DNA from: an uncultured Verrucomicrobiota bacterium
GTDB lineage: Bacteria; Verrucomicrobiota; Verrucomicrobiia; Verrucomicrobiales; Verrucomicrobiaceae
Direction of reading: 5' to 3'
Length of the DNA stretch: 64,000 bases
Assembly: GCA_903848465.1 (NCBI GenBank)
Contig: CAINGK010000160.1
Coordinates: 1 to 64,000, forward strand
A model generated the notes under the pieces. That model searched no databases. It saw nothing but the letters and a program-made list of their open reading frames with translations, and had not been told where the DNA came from. Of the stretch, positions 8,014-16,322 are shown in pieces. A program made the translations under genes and the position numbers. The number at the start of each line of letters is the position of its first letter. Positions within the stretch are counted from its first letter, which is position 1.

Positions 8014-9111
8014 ATGCCCGCAGAATCTGACTCCCCGCCACAGCTCAAAGACTGGTTTGATGCCGCCCGCTATCGGGCGATCGCCCAGGAACTCACCAGC
8101 ATCGCGCCGAAGTTTCGTGCCGATGATTTCATGCAGTCCGTGCTCGATGGTCTCGAAGCCCGCAGCCTCATGGAGCGCGTGCATCAGTGTGCGGTGGCTG
8201 TGGATGCCGCGCTGCCAGGCACATACCAGCAGAAAGTCCGTACTCTGCAAAAACTCGCGCCGCGCATCGGGCACGAGTTCGTCACCATCTTCCTGGGCGA
8301 TTTCGTGGCCACCTTCGGACTGCACGATTTCGATTTCTCGATGGAGGCGCTGCGGTTTTTCACGGTGTTTGGCTCGGCGGAGTTTGCAGTGCGGCCGTTT
8401 ATCGTGTCGGATCAAAAACGTGCTTTGCAGAAGCTGCATGAATGGACGGCGGATCCCGATGAGAAGGTGCGCCGCCTCGCCAGCGAGGGATCACGGCCAC
8501 GCCTGCCCTGGGGCATGCGTTTGCAGGCGCTGGTGCGCGACCCGGCACCCACGGCGAAGATACTGGATGCGCTGAAGGACGATGACTCCCTGTTTGTGCG
8601 CCGTTCGGTGGCCAATCATCTCAACGACATCACGAAGGATCATCACGACTATGTTTTGCAGCGACTCGAAGCCTGGGATCTTGAACGCGAGCACCTGCGC
8701 TGGATCGCCAAGCACGCCTGCCGCACGCTGATTAAGCGCGGACATCCGCGTGCGCTGAAACTCTTTGGCTTCGGCAAGAAAGCGGAGGTCACGGCAAAGC
8801 TGGTCGCTTCCCCCTCCCGTTTGGAACTCGGACAGCGCCTGACGCTGACTGCCTCGCTCACTTCCACCTCCAGCCGTTCGCAGCGCCTCGCCATCGACTA
8901 TGTGGTGCATTACATCAAAGCCAGCGGAGGCAGCGCGGAGAAAGTCTTCAAGTGGACCGAGCTCGACCTGCCCCCACACGCTGAAATCGAACTCGTCAAA
9001 TCACAGGTCGTGCGCGATTTCACCACCCGCAAACACTACGCAGGCAGGCACCGCGTTGAGCTGCAGATCAATGGTCAGCGGGTGGCTGAGACGGTGTTCG
9101 ATTTGCGCTAA
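8014..9111 (+). CDS. AlkC-like DNA alkylation repair glycosylase
   Basis: 365 residues from ATG 8014. The first about 265 residues are HEAT-like helices with the family signature around ASEGSRPRLPWG and SLFVRRSVANHLNDI. The last about 90 residues (from LVASPSRLELGQ) are beta-rich and immunoglobulin-like. AlkC-type glycosylases have exactly this helical plus Ig-like arrangement, whereas AlkD lacks the Ig domain. The expected role is excision of alkylated purines such as 3-methyladenine from DNA in the cytoplasm. No SOS or Ada operator was recognised upstream. Confidence 0.84.
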   Translation: MPAESDSPPQLKDWFDAARYRAIAQELTSIAPKFRADDFMQSVLDGLEARSLMERVHQCAVAVDAALPGTYQQKVRTLQKLAPRIGHEFVTIFLGDFVATFGLHDFDFSMEALRFFTVFGSAEFAVRPFIVSDQKRALQKLHEWTADPDEKVRRLASEGSRPRLPWGMRLQALVRDPAPTAKILDALKDDDSLFVRRSVANHLNDITKDHHDYVLQRLEAWDLEREHLRWIAKHACRTLIKRGHPRALKLFGFGKKAEVTAKLVASPSRLELGQRLTLTASLTSTSSRSQRLAIDYVVHYIKASGGSAEKVFKWTELDLPPHAEIELVKSQVVRDFTTRKHYAGRHRVELQINGQRVAETVFDLR

Positions 9112-9122
9112 GCAAAGCAACA

Positions 9123-9144
9123 CCACCGGTTGAAAGTCCGGCGG
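9123..9144. terminator. Stem-loop between convergent genes
   Basis: CCACCGG (9123-9129) pairs with CCGGCGG (9138-9144) with one G-T wobble and an eight-base loop. It sits between the ends of the AlkC-like gene and the minus-strand cytochrome-motif gene. There is no T-run, so only a weak bidirectional role is likely. Confidence 0.3.
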
Positions 9145-9169
9145 CTTACTGCCTGGAGCGCTCGAGACC

Positions 9170-9739
9170 TTACTTCGTGGCTGCTTTCGCCTGGGCTTGG
9201 CTTTCGGCGGAAAGTTTGCTCAGTGGCAGGATGTGCGTGACGCCAGTGGAGGGAATCTTGAGCAGCACGCCGTCACCTTGCAGTCCCATGAATTCAGCTT
9301 CGATGGTTTTGCCTTCGGTGTTGGTCCATTTCATGACTCCGCCAGCAGCGGCAGGCATGGCTGCGGGAGCCGGTGCGGGTGCTGCGCCACCGCCGGTGAG
9401 GCTGGCACCTTCATCGATCCAGGCTTTGAAGGTTGCCAGTTCCGCATCGGTGAGCTTGTTCTTGCCTTCAGGGGGCATCACATCGGCGTCATCATTCGGC
9501 AGGGTGCAGTTCACGTACATGGTGCTCTTCGCTCCCTGACCGGGAATGATGTTTTTCCCGGCACCGATTTGCTCGGGCAGCTTGTCATCATCCAGCGCCA
9601 GCTTGCCTTTGACTTTCTTCGTGACGCTGTGGCAGGCGTAGCATTTGTTGCGGAAGATCGGGGCGATCTGCGTTTTGAAATCGACGGCAGAAGCGGTGGT
9701 TGCGGTCAGGATAAGGGCAAAGAAGAGGCTAGATTTCAT
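9170..9739 (-). CDS. Secreted c-type cytochrome-motif protein
   Basis: 189 residues if started at ATG 9739 (MKSSLFF); an in-frame ATG at 9754 would add five residues. A signal peptide (about 1-18, ending ASA) is followed by IAPIFRNKCYACHSV, a CxxCH heme-binding motif in the planctomycete-type cytochrome context. A possible distal ligand lies in the DADVMPPEGKNKLTD stretch. An Ala/Pro-rich linker then leads to a C-terminal beta domain of about 55 residues (KWTNTEGKTIEAEF) resembling the SLA1-homology type seen in this phylum. Probably a periplasmic electron-transfer or heme-binding protein. Confidence 0.8.
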   Translation of the reverse strand: MKSSLFFALILTATTASAVDFKTQIAPIFRNKCYACHSVTKKVKGKLALDDDKLPEQIGAGKNIIPGQGAKSTMYVNCTLPNDDADVMPPEGKNKLTDAELATFKAWIDEGASLTGGGAAPAPAPAAMPAAAGGVMKWTNTEGKTIEAEFMGLQGDGVLLKIPSTGVTHILPLSKLSAESQAQAKAATK

Positions 9740-9805
9740 GGTTAAAAGCGACATGGAACGATCAAACCTGCGATTTGCCTAGCTTATTTTGCGAATTCCA
9801 GCCGT

Positions 9806-10645
9806 TTAGCGTGCGGACGGGTCGAGATCGCGCAGCTGCTGTAGGGTGGCGAGAATGGCGCTGCGCTGGGATTGCAGCCGACTGAGACCCAGCACGGCTC
9901 GGCTCCCGGAGAGCGTGGTGATCAGCGGACTGGTCTCAGGCTGGGAGGAGTCCCACTGCGCCCCACGCAGGGCAGCGGGATTTTTGGCGGCAAGCGCCTG
10001 ATACTCAGTGTTTAAGCTCTGGCGTTGGGCGGCCAGTTGGGCGCGCAGCACATCCACTGCATTGCGGGTAGGGCTGGCTGCGATTGGGGCTGGAGGCAGA
10101 CTGCCTTGCTGACGCACCGGTTGGGCCTCCTTCTCCCGCTTCTTCTCCTTGGTCTCCATGGGATCATAGCAAGCCTCCCAGCGTAGATCCGGCGTGGTTT
10201 TCGCCAGAGCGACTTTGACCAGTCCATCGGCGTGTCGGATCGACAGATACTCCGCGCTGACAGCGGTAATCTCCGCTTGGCGCAGCACCTTGCCATCATC
10301 CAGACTCAGCAGGGGAAACTTCTTGCCCACCATGGCGCTGCGGCGCTGGGTGCGGAAGTGGTCATACTGGGTTTTCAACGAGTTGAACTCATCCTGCGAC
10401 TGCTTCAGCTCTACCTGAGTCTTTTGCAAATAGGTCTGTACCCCTAGAAATTGCTGCATCTGTACCTGTAGCATGGACAAATCTGCTTGTGATTGCACCA
10501 GCAGATGGTTGGTCTGATCCACACGCTTCTGTAGAGTCTGATTCTCGATCTGCAGGACATCGTACTCGCTCTTTTTGACACAGCCGCTCAGCAGCGACAG
10601 CACGGCGGCTGTCACTTGAAGAGTGCGAGTGGGGTGCCTGCTCAT
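9806..10645 (-). CDS. Predicted lipoprotein with coiled coil
   Basis: 279 residues from ATG 10645. The N-terminus (SRHPTRTLQVTAAVLSLLSGC) ends in a lipobox, LLSGC, so the mature protein should be lipidated. Residues about 25-105 are a heptad-rich coiled coil of Gln/Leu/Asn, followed by a small beta segment (VGKKFPLLSLDDGKVL) and a basic, proline-rich, low-complexity C-terminus. No enzymatic motif is visible. An envelope structural or scaffold role is plausible. It is divergent from the sulfite reductase gene. Confidence 0.7.
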   Translation of the reverse strand: MSRHPTRTLQVTAAVLSLLSGCVKKSEYDVLQIENQTLQKRVDQTNHLLVQSQADLSMLQVQMQQFLGVQTYLQKTQVELKQSQDEFNSLKTQYDHFRTQRRSAMVGKKFPLLSLDDGKVLRQAEITAVSAEYLSIRHADGLVKVALAKTTPDLRWEACYDPMETKEKKREKEAQPVRQQGSLPPAPIAASPTRNAVDVLRAQLAAQRQSLNTEYQALAAKNPAALRGAQWDSSQPETSPLITTLSGSRAVLGLSRLQSQRSAILATLQQLRDLDPSAR

Positions 10646-10781
10646 GCCAAACAGATTGTAATCCCTTTCCTGCCCATTTGTCACGTATCCCTTGGATGAT
10701 TTTCAGAATGCCGCCATGGCCTCAACCACTTGCATTCAAGGTATCCTAGCCGACACTGGAAGCCCCCCAAATCCAACCTTT

Positions 10782-12572
10782 ATGAGCAAAGCCTCCGTCG
10801 AAGACATCAAACTCGCCTCAGCCGGCCTCCGTGGCCATCTGGCCGAGCAGTTCGCTGATACCAGCACCCCGAACATCCCGGAGGACTCCAATATCCTGCT
10901 CAAACACCACGGCTCCTACCAGCAGGATGACCGCGATGTCCGCGCTGAACGCACCAAGGCCAAGCTCGACAAAGCCTGGAGCTTCATGATCCGCAGCAAG
11001 ATGCCCGGCGGCCGCATCACCGCGAAGCAATGGCTCATCCATGACGACCTTTGCGAGAAGGCTTTCGGCAACATGCGCCTGACCAACCGCCAGGGCATCC
11101 AGCTCCACGGCGTGCTCAAAGGCGGCCTGAAAGAAGTCATTTCCAATGTCTGCCACAGCGGCCTCAGCACCATGGGTGCCTGCGGCGACGTGGTGCGCAA
11201 CACCATGGGCCCAGCGGCACCGATCAAGGATGCCGTGCATGCTGATACTCAGACACTTACGGAGGAAATTAGCCAGCGCTTCCTGTGGCGCAGCCAGGCC
11301 TATGCCGACATCTGGCTCGATGGCGAAAAGCTGGAACCCGAATGGACTCACGACCCGGAGGTAAATCCTGCCGTCCGTGAAGCCACGCAAGCCCCCGAAG
11401 GCGACGATCCCATCTACGGCAAAGTCTATCTGCCGCGTAAATTCAAGATCGGCGTGGCCATCCAGCCCTGCAACGACGCGGACATCTACTCCCAGGACGT
11501 CGGCCTCGTGCCGCATGTGGTGGACGGTGCAGTCGAAGGCTACACCATCACCGTTGGCGGCGGCTTTGGCATGAGCCACGGCCAGCTCACCACCCGCCCC
11601 TTCCTCGGCCAGCCACTGCTCTATGCGAAGCGTGCGAACGTCGTCGATGCCATCGAAGCCATCGTCACCACCCAGCGTGACCACGGCAACCGCACCGAGC
11701 GCAAAAACGCTCGTCTCAAGTACACCGTGCAGACCATGGGCCTGGACGGCTTCCGCGCCGAAGTCGTGCGCCGCCTGCCCGGCATCGAGACTTTCCCGCC
11801 CAAGGAACTCCACTTTGACAGCGTCGAAGACAAGCTCGGCTGGTATGAGCAGGGCGATGGCAAGCTCTACTGCGCCGTCCACGTCAGCATGGGCCGCATT
11901 GTGGACCGTGAAAACGGCCCGCACTACCGCAGCGCCTTCGTGGAGCTCTGCAAAGAGCTCGACCTGCCGCTCATCGTGACACCGAACACGAACATGATCA
12001 TTGCCGACGTCGCGCCTGACCAAAAAGACGCCGTCGATGCCATCCTCGCCAAGCACGGCGTCGTCCACGCCGACGGCATGACCCGCGCCCGCAAGGTCGC
12101 CCATGCGTGTGTGGCCCTGCCGACCTGCGGCCTGGCACTGAGCGAATCCGAGCGCGTCCTGCCCGGCTTCATGGACAAGATCGACGAATCCCTGCGCGAA
12201 CTGGGTCTCGAAAACGAGCCGATCCTCTTCCGCATGACCGGCTGCCCGAACGGCTGCGGCCGCCCTTACAATGCCGACTTCGGCTTCGTGGGCCGTTCGC
12301 CAAACAAGTACGCCATGTTCGTGGGTGGCAGCATCCGCGGCAACCGCCTCGCCGGCCTGGAATTCAAAACCGTCCTCGGTGAAGAAGTCCCTGCCAAGGT
12401 TCGCGGCTTCCTGGAAGCCTTCAAAGCGGAACGCAAAGACGGCGAAATCTTCGCCGACTGGTTCGCCCGCACCCGCACCACAGGTGAGGCCCCGACGCCG
12501 GAGCAGTTCCACATCGAACTCGCCGAGCGCGCCGCCAAGCTGGCTGGCGCGAAGGCAGCCGAGGAAGGTTAA
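10782..12572 (+). CDS. cysI: Assimilatory sulfite reductase hemoprotein (CysI-type)
   Basis: 596 residues from ATG 10782 (MSKASVED); an in-frame start at 10692 would add 30 unconserved residues. It reduces sulfite to sulfide using siroheme and a 4Fe-4S cluster. Cluster/siroheme cysteines are in CVALPTC (443, 449) and TGCPNGC (488, 492), the C-x5-C...C-x3-C signature. The N-terminal ferredoxin-like repeat includes LTNRQGIQLHG. TGCPNGCGRPYNADFGFVG points to sulfite rather than nitrite. No CysJ flavoprotein lies nearby, so the electron donor (CysJ or ferredoxin) is unknown. A strong terminator follows. Confidence 0.9.
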   Translation: MSKASVEDIKLASAGLRGHLAEQFADTSTPNIPEDSNILLKHHGSYQQDDRDVRAERTKAKLDKAWSFMIRSKMPGGRITAKQWLIHDDLCEKAFGNMRLTNRQGIQLHGVLKGGLKEVISNVCHSGLSTMGACGDVVRNTMGPAAPIKDAVHADTQTLTEEISQRFLWRSQAYADIWLDGEKLEPEWTHDPEVNPAVREATQAPEGDDPIYGKVYLPRKFKIGVAIQPCNDADIYSQDVGLVPHVVDGAVEGYTITVGGGFGMSHGQLTTRPFLGQPLLYAKRANVVDAIEAIVTTQRDHGNRTERKNARLKYTVQTMGLDGFRAEVVRRLPGIETFPPKELHFDSVEDKLGWYEQGDGKLYCAVHVSMGRIVDRENGPHYRSAFVELCKELDLPLIVTPNTNMIIADVAPDQKDAVDAILAKHGVVHADGMTRARKVAHACVALPTCGLALSESERVLPGFMDKIDESLRELGLENEPILFRMTGCPNGCGRPYNADFGFVGRSPNKYAMFVGGSIRGNRLAGLEFKTVLGEEVPAKVRGFLEAFKAERKDGEIFADWFARTRTTGEAPTPEQFHIELAERAAKLAGAKAAEEG

Positions 12573-12597
12573 TTCGCTCCAAAGCAACGTTTACGAG

Positions 12598-12627
12598 GCG
12601 GCCCGCACCCAGCGGGCCGCTTTTTTT
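12598..12627 (+). terminator. Rho-independent terminator after sulfite reductase
   Basis: GCGGCCCGC (12598-12606) pairs perfectly with GCGGGCCGC (12612-12620) across the loop ACCCA, followed immediately by seven T residues (12621-12627). This is the clearest intrinsic terminator in the window and lies 26 bases past the stop codon. Confidence 0.92.
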
Positions 12628-12659
12628 CTGAGAGGATATAGAGGCCGCTTTTGAATCAA

Positions 12660-13469
12660 TCAGTCTCCCCCTCCGCCACAACCGCCTCCGCCACAGCCGG
12701 AGGAACTGCACCCAGAGGAACCGTCGCTGTGGCTGGAGCAGCCGGAGGAGCTGTCGTGGTGGCTGGAATGGTTGGAGTCACCGCCACATCCCGTGCTACA
12801 GCCTCCACCATCTCCGCTTTTGCCTCCACCTCGACGCGCAGCCCGGATCGCGAGACCGATGACGAGCAGCAGAAACAGGAGGGGTAGGACATTTCCGAAA
12901 CTTATGTGCTCGAGCTTGGTGGCGCATGCAGCCAGAGTCGTCAGCGAGAGTAACGCGAGAAAGCATGCGGCGGCCAGACGACGGACGCGCGGTTTGGGCA
13001 GCATCCAATACGCCGCCACGTTCACGCGCGCGAATCGCACCTGGGGTGCAAAACGAACTTTCGAAGGCGGCCAGATGTCGGCGGGAGGCTCGCGGCCAAA
13101 CCATCGGGCGTAGCTGACCTTGGTCTCGGCGTACTGGCGTTCGAAGCGGTCATCTTCCGCTGTGCCACCACGGGTTGGCCCATGATGTAAAGGGCGCCCG
13201 AGGATGTCCTGGCAGAGCTCCTGCCAATAGGACCGAGTGTAAACGAGGTGCAGGTGCCAGGCCTGATCGACTTCATCCGAGGGAGTGACCGGGTGCCCGG
13301 CACGAAGAGCCAGAAACAGGAACCGGCGATATTCATCCACCACACGTTGCGCAAATTCGGCCGACCAGTTGTTTTCTCGTGCAAGACGTTGGGTGAAGGT
13401 CAGCGCATCCTCATGGTCGAAGGTAAATACCTGGAGCTTGAGCCACAGCGGATCGTTCGTCGCGTTCAT
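12660..13469 (-). CDS. GRDP/DUF1399-like membrane protein with Cys/Gly-rich tail
   Basis: 269 residues from ATG 13469. The N-terminal region contains DEVDQAWHLHLVYTRSYW, matching the glycine-rich-domain protein (DUF1399-type) signature, and likely forms a soluble helical domain of about 130 residues. Two hydrophobic segments follow (AAACFLALLSLTTLAAC and NVLPLLFLLLVIGLAI). The last about 50 residues are almost only Gly, Cys, Ser and His, with about nine Cys and three His. Such tails are known at the ends of related membrane proteins. Metal binding is possible but unproven. Confidence 0.72.
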   Translation of the reverse strand: MNATNDPLWLKLQVFTFDHEDALTFTQRLARENNWSAEFAQRVVDEYRRFLFLALRAGHPVTPSDEVDQAWHLHLVYTRSYWQELCQDILGRPLHHGPTRGGTAEDDRFERQYAETKVSYARWFGREPPADIWPPSKVRFAPQVRFARVNVAAYWMLPKPRVRRLAAACFLALLSLTTLAACATKLEHISFGNVLPLLFLLLVIGLAIRAARRGGGKSGDGGGCSTGCGGDSNHSSHHDSSSGCSSHSDGSSGCSSSGCGGGGCGGGGD

Positions 13470-13693
13470 GGACGCCAAGGTGACCGCATGACGAATGCTG
13501 GCAAGCCGCGATTGCGATTCTCAGTGGCAGCGTTTGAGATCGCGCACCGAAAATTGGACCACAAAATGACCCAGGGCCAGAGACGCAGCTCACTGATTTT
13601 CAGTGTCTTTTGTAGATACCTCGGTTCACCGCTGACAAAATCTAAACATCGCGGCACTTGTGTGAGTCGATTCTTTGGGCCACAGACTCCGCC

Positions 13694-14035
13694 ATGTCTC
13701 TCCAGTTCTATCATTTCCTGCATCTCATCGGCTTGATCCTTGTTTTCATCGGCATTGGCGGAATGCTTTCCAGCGAAGGTGCCAAGAAGGCCATGATGTG
13801 GCACGGCTTCGGTCTTCTCATCAGCATCGTCTCCGGCTTCGGCATGCTGGCAAAGCTGGGCATCATGGGCACGATGCCGGTGTGGGCCTGGATCAAGATC
13901 GGCCTCTGGCTAGTGCTGGGCTTCCTGCCGGTGCTGGCCAAGCGCCGCGTGATCGCCACGCCGCTGGTCGTGCTCATCGCCGCCATCACGGGTGCCGCGC
14001 TCGCCTACCTGGGTTACTTCAAGCCAGCGTTTTGA
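13694..14035 (+). CDS. Small four-helix membrane protein
   Basis: 113 residues from ATG 13694. Four hydrophobic segments are visible: about 5-25, 37-53, 62-81 and 88-108. The sequence (YHFLHLIGLILVFIGIGG) resembles small integral membrane proteins of the SirB/CopD-like type, with conserved His residues near the start that could bind heme or copper. No signal peptide is separable from the first helix. A palindromic repeat begins 11 bases after the stop. Confidence 0.7.
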   Translation: MSLQFYHFLHLIGLILVFIGIGGMLSSEGAKKAMMWHGFGLLISIVSGFGMLAKLGIMGTMPVWAWIKIGLWLVLGFLPVLAKRRVIATPLVVLIAAITGAALAYLGYFKPAF

Positions 14036-14046
14036 TCTTAAAGGAT

Positions 14047-14140
14047 GGAGGATAGTCCTCCGGCCTGTCAGTGGATCGGGGCGTCTCGCCTTGATCTGGA
14101 AGCTGAAGGCGGGACGCCTCAGGCCAGAGGCCTATCCTCC
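14047..14140. repeat. 94-base palindromic repeat, copy 1 (between convergent genes)
   Basis: Outer arms GGAGGATA (14047-14054) and TATCCTCC (14133-14140) pair exactly. CCTCCGGCCTG near 14057 pairs with CAGGCCAGAGG near 14120, and GGCGTCTCGCCTT (14080-14092) pairs with AAGGCGGGACGCC (14106-14118). It fills the space between the ends of the small membrane protein gene and proC. Related copies are at 40260 and 41677. It may act as a bidirectional terminator. Confidence 0.85.
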
Positions 14141-14145
14141 TAGCT

Positions 14146-14949
14146 TCACGCTCCCAGCGCCTTGCTCTTTTCCGTAGCTGCGCGCACGGCCTGGATCATC
14201 GCGTTGCGTAGGCCATGCTGCTCCAGTTTTTCGAGTCCGGCGATCGTCGTGCCGCCGGGGCTGGTCACTTCATCGCGCAAAGACGCAGGGTGTTTGCCGC
14301 TGGTGAGCACCATTTCCGCCGCACCGGCGACGGTCTGTGCCGCGAGGCGCAGGGCCGCAGCCCGCGGCAGGCCCATGAGCACGCCACCGTCGGCGAGGGC
14401 TTCGATCACGGTGTAAACATAGGCCGGACCGCTGCCGGAGAGACCGGTGACGGCATCGAGCAACTTTTCCGCGACTTCATCCGCCGTGCCGACGGCACCA
14501 AGAATTTTCTCCGCGAGTGCGGCATCTTTCGTGGACGCTTGGCTGCCGCGTGCAAAGGCAGCGGCTCCTTTTCCAACGAGCGCTGGCGTATTCGGCATGC
14601 TGCGAATGACGCGCTGTTTCCCACCGAGCCAGCTTTCGAGATGGGCCAATGAGATCCCGGCGGCGATGCTGAGGTAGAGCCGGGAGCCTTTGACCTGCGC
14701 GAGCGCTTCGCACAGCGGCTTCATGTCGCCCGGTTTCACGGCGAGAATGATCACCTCTGAAGCCTCCGCCACTTCCACCGGTGTGCCGGTGATGGATTTG
14801 CAGGCAAGGCATTTCTGCAGGGAGCTAACCGCCTCGGGCATCACATCGCTGAGCGCCACATTCAGGCTGGCTTTGCCAAGCGCCTGCTCCACCCCGCGCA
14901 GCAGCGCGCCGCCCATTTTTCCACAGCCAATCAGTCCAAGTTTCATCAT
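14146..14949 (-). CDS. proC: Pyrroline-5-carboxylate reductase
   Basis: 267 residues. Catalyses the last step of proline synthesis, reducing 1-pyrroline-5-carboxylate with NAD(P)H in the cytoplasm. The N-terminal Rossmann motif is LGLIGCGKMGGALLRG. The family signature region near the C-terminus includes SGSGPAYVYTVIEAL, HPASLRDEVTSPGGTTIAGL and RNAMIQAV. The length is typical. Two adjacent ATGs (14949, 14946) could both serve as the start. It is divergent from the kinase-like gene. Confidence 0.95.
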   Translation of the reverse strand: MMKLGLIGCGKMGGALLRGVEQALGKASLNVALSDVMPEAVSSLQKCLACKSITGTPVEVAEASEVIILAVKPGDMKPLCEALAQVKGSRLYLSIAAGISLAHLESWLGGKQRVIRSMPNTPALVGKGAAAFARGSQASTKDAALAEKILGAVGTADEVAEKLLDAVTGLSGSGPAYVYTVIEALADGGVLMGLPRAAALRLAAQTVAGAAEMVLTSGKHPASLRDEVTSPGGTTIAGLEKLEQHGLRNAMIQAVRAATEKSKALGA

Positions 14950-15024
14950 GGCGCGACTGTGGGGCAGATGCGGCGGCGTGCAAGTACACCAATCTTGTCT
15001 TGCATTGGCCCCCCATTTTTTGCC

Positions 15025-15939
15025 ATGCTGGTAGAAATCGTCGCTAAAATGTACCGCGACCAGTTTCAGCCCGAAAAAATCATCGCCGCCGGACCCTCTG
15101 CCAAAGTGTATCGAGGACTAGAAACGGCGACCGGACGCAAGGTGCTCATCAAAGCCCTGCTGCATGACCACGAAACGGTCCACCCGCTGGATCGTGAGCG
15201 CCTGCAACTGCTGGCTCCCTCACTCATGCAGATGCGCCATCCGCAGATTGCGGGGCTCATCACACTGCTGCCCTCGGAGGACGAGTTTGCTATCGTGTCC
15301 GAATTCATGCCCGGAATGAACGCACGGGCCTTTGCCGCCCAGCGCCAGCCCACGCCCGCCGATCTGCGCGCGCTGGCGGTGCAGCTCATGCACGCCCTGC
15401 TTGTGGGTGAGCACCTACGCCAGCCGCATGGCGACCCGAAGCCGAGCAATCTCATCATCGCCGATCACCCCGGCGGTGGCTTGTTTCTCCAGGTGCAGGA
15501 CTGGGCGCTTTCGCTGGCACGGCAGGCACATCCGCCGGAGACGCTGTGGTTTCGCGCGCCGGAGTTGCATGCAGGTGGTCAGCCGACGACGCAGAGCGAC
15601 CTCTTCACCGCAGCAGGCAGCTTGTTCTGCCTCGCCACCAACACCGCCCCGGCTCAAGGCACCACGGTGGAGGAGGTCATGCGGGACTGGCAGGCCTTCA
15701 ACGCGGGCCATGTGCTGAGCCACATGCGGCCAGATCTGGACCTGCCGCTGCGCGACTGGCTGGCCTGGCTGCTGAACCTGGCACCGCAGCAGCGTCCGCA
15801 GTCTGTGGCCCAGGCACTGGATACGCTCATGCTCAGCATGCACACCGGTTTCATCTACATGCCGCAGCAGGCACCCGCCATGGCTCCTGGTGCCCAGACC
15901 ACTCCACTAAGGCAGCAGTGTCTCCTGCTGCGCCGGTAG
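15025..15939 (+). pseudogene. Protein kinase-like gene, N-terminal part before a frameshift
   Basis: Kinase fold of about 270 residues followed by 17 residues that leave the natural frame. From ATG 15025 (alternatives 14959, 15049): glycine-loop-like AAGPSAKVYRG, VAIK-like VLIKAL with the Lys, catalytic loop HGDPKPSNLI, metal-binding DWA in place of DFG, then FRAPEL and RP near the end. The degenerate glycine loop and DWA make activity uncertain. The reading frame ends at TAG 15937, whereas a Pro/Ala linker and a membrane anchor continue in another frame to 16283. The gene therefore looks like a receptor-type serine/threonine kinase broken by a one-base deletion, or by an assembly error. Confidence 0.75.
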
Positions 15940-16283
15940 CGGCTGCTGCAAATGCGCCGAAGCCCAAGCCCATCCAGCCGAAATCTGTGCCAGCACCTGC
16001 CGCTGTCACCAGCCCCCCGGCTGCCGCACCGAAGAAAACCTCCCGCAGCCGCGTCTTGGCCGCTGTGGTTTTAAACCTGGCTGCTCTTGCGGTGATCGGG
16101 GTTTTTCTCTGGCCCATCATTCAGAAATCCCTTCCCCGCGTGGAAGTGTCCACCGCCGTGAGCAGCGACAAGCCAACCTCCATGGCAACTCCCATCACCA
16201 CGGCAGACATCTCGAAGGCCGCCCCACCGGCTCCTGCAAAGCCAACGCCAGCTCCTGGGGTGGGCGACGCCAAAGTCCACTGA
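15906..16283 (+). pseudogene. Out-of-frame C-terminal part of the kinase-like gene
   Basis: Open in the -1 frame relative to the kinase segment. It encodes an Ala/Pro/Lys-rich linker (PKPKPIQPKSVPAPA), a transmembrane helix (VLAAVVLNLAALAVIGVFLW) and a short Pro/Ala-rich tail ending DAKVH. Linker plus a single helix is the usual end of bacterial transmembrane Ser/Thr kinases, which supports its having been one gene with the segment ending at 15939. No independent start or ribosome site is evident. The exact junction between the two frames cannot be fixed. Confidence 0.65.
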
Positions 16284-16322
16284 ACGCGACAGCATTCTCC
16301 ATGCGGCAGGCGCTGATTTCGC

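Noticed and set aside
10818..12587. 589-residue minus-strand open frame opposite the sulfite reductase gene
   Set aside because: Antisense shadow of the well-supported sulfite reductase; composition is skewed toward Ala/Val/Gly/Asp with no motif.
15880..15940. Programmed -1 frameshift site in the kinase-like gene
   Set aside because: No X-XXY-YYZ heptamer or strong downstream stem-loop found near the junction; mutation or assembly error is simpler.
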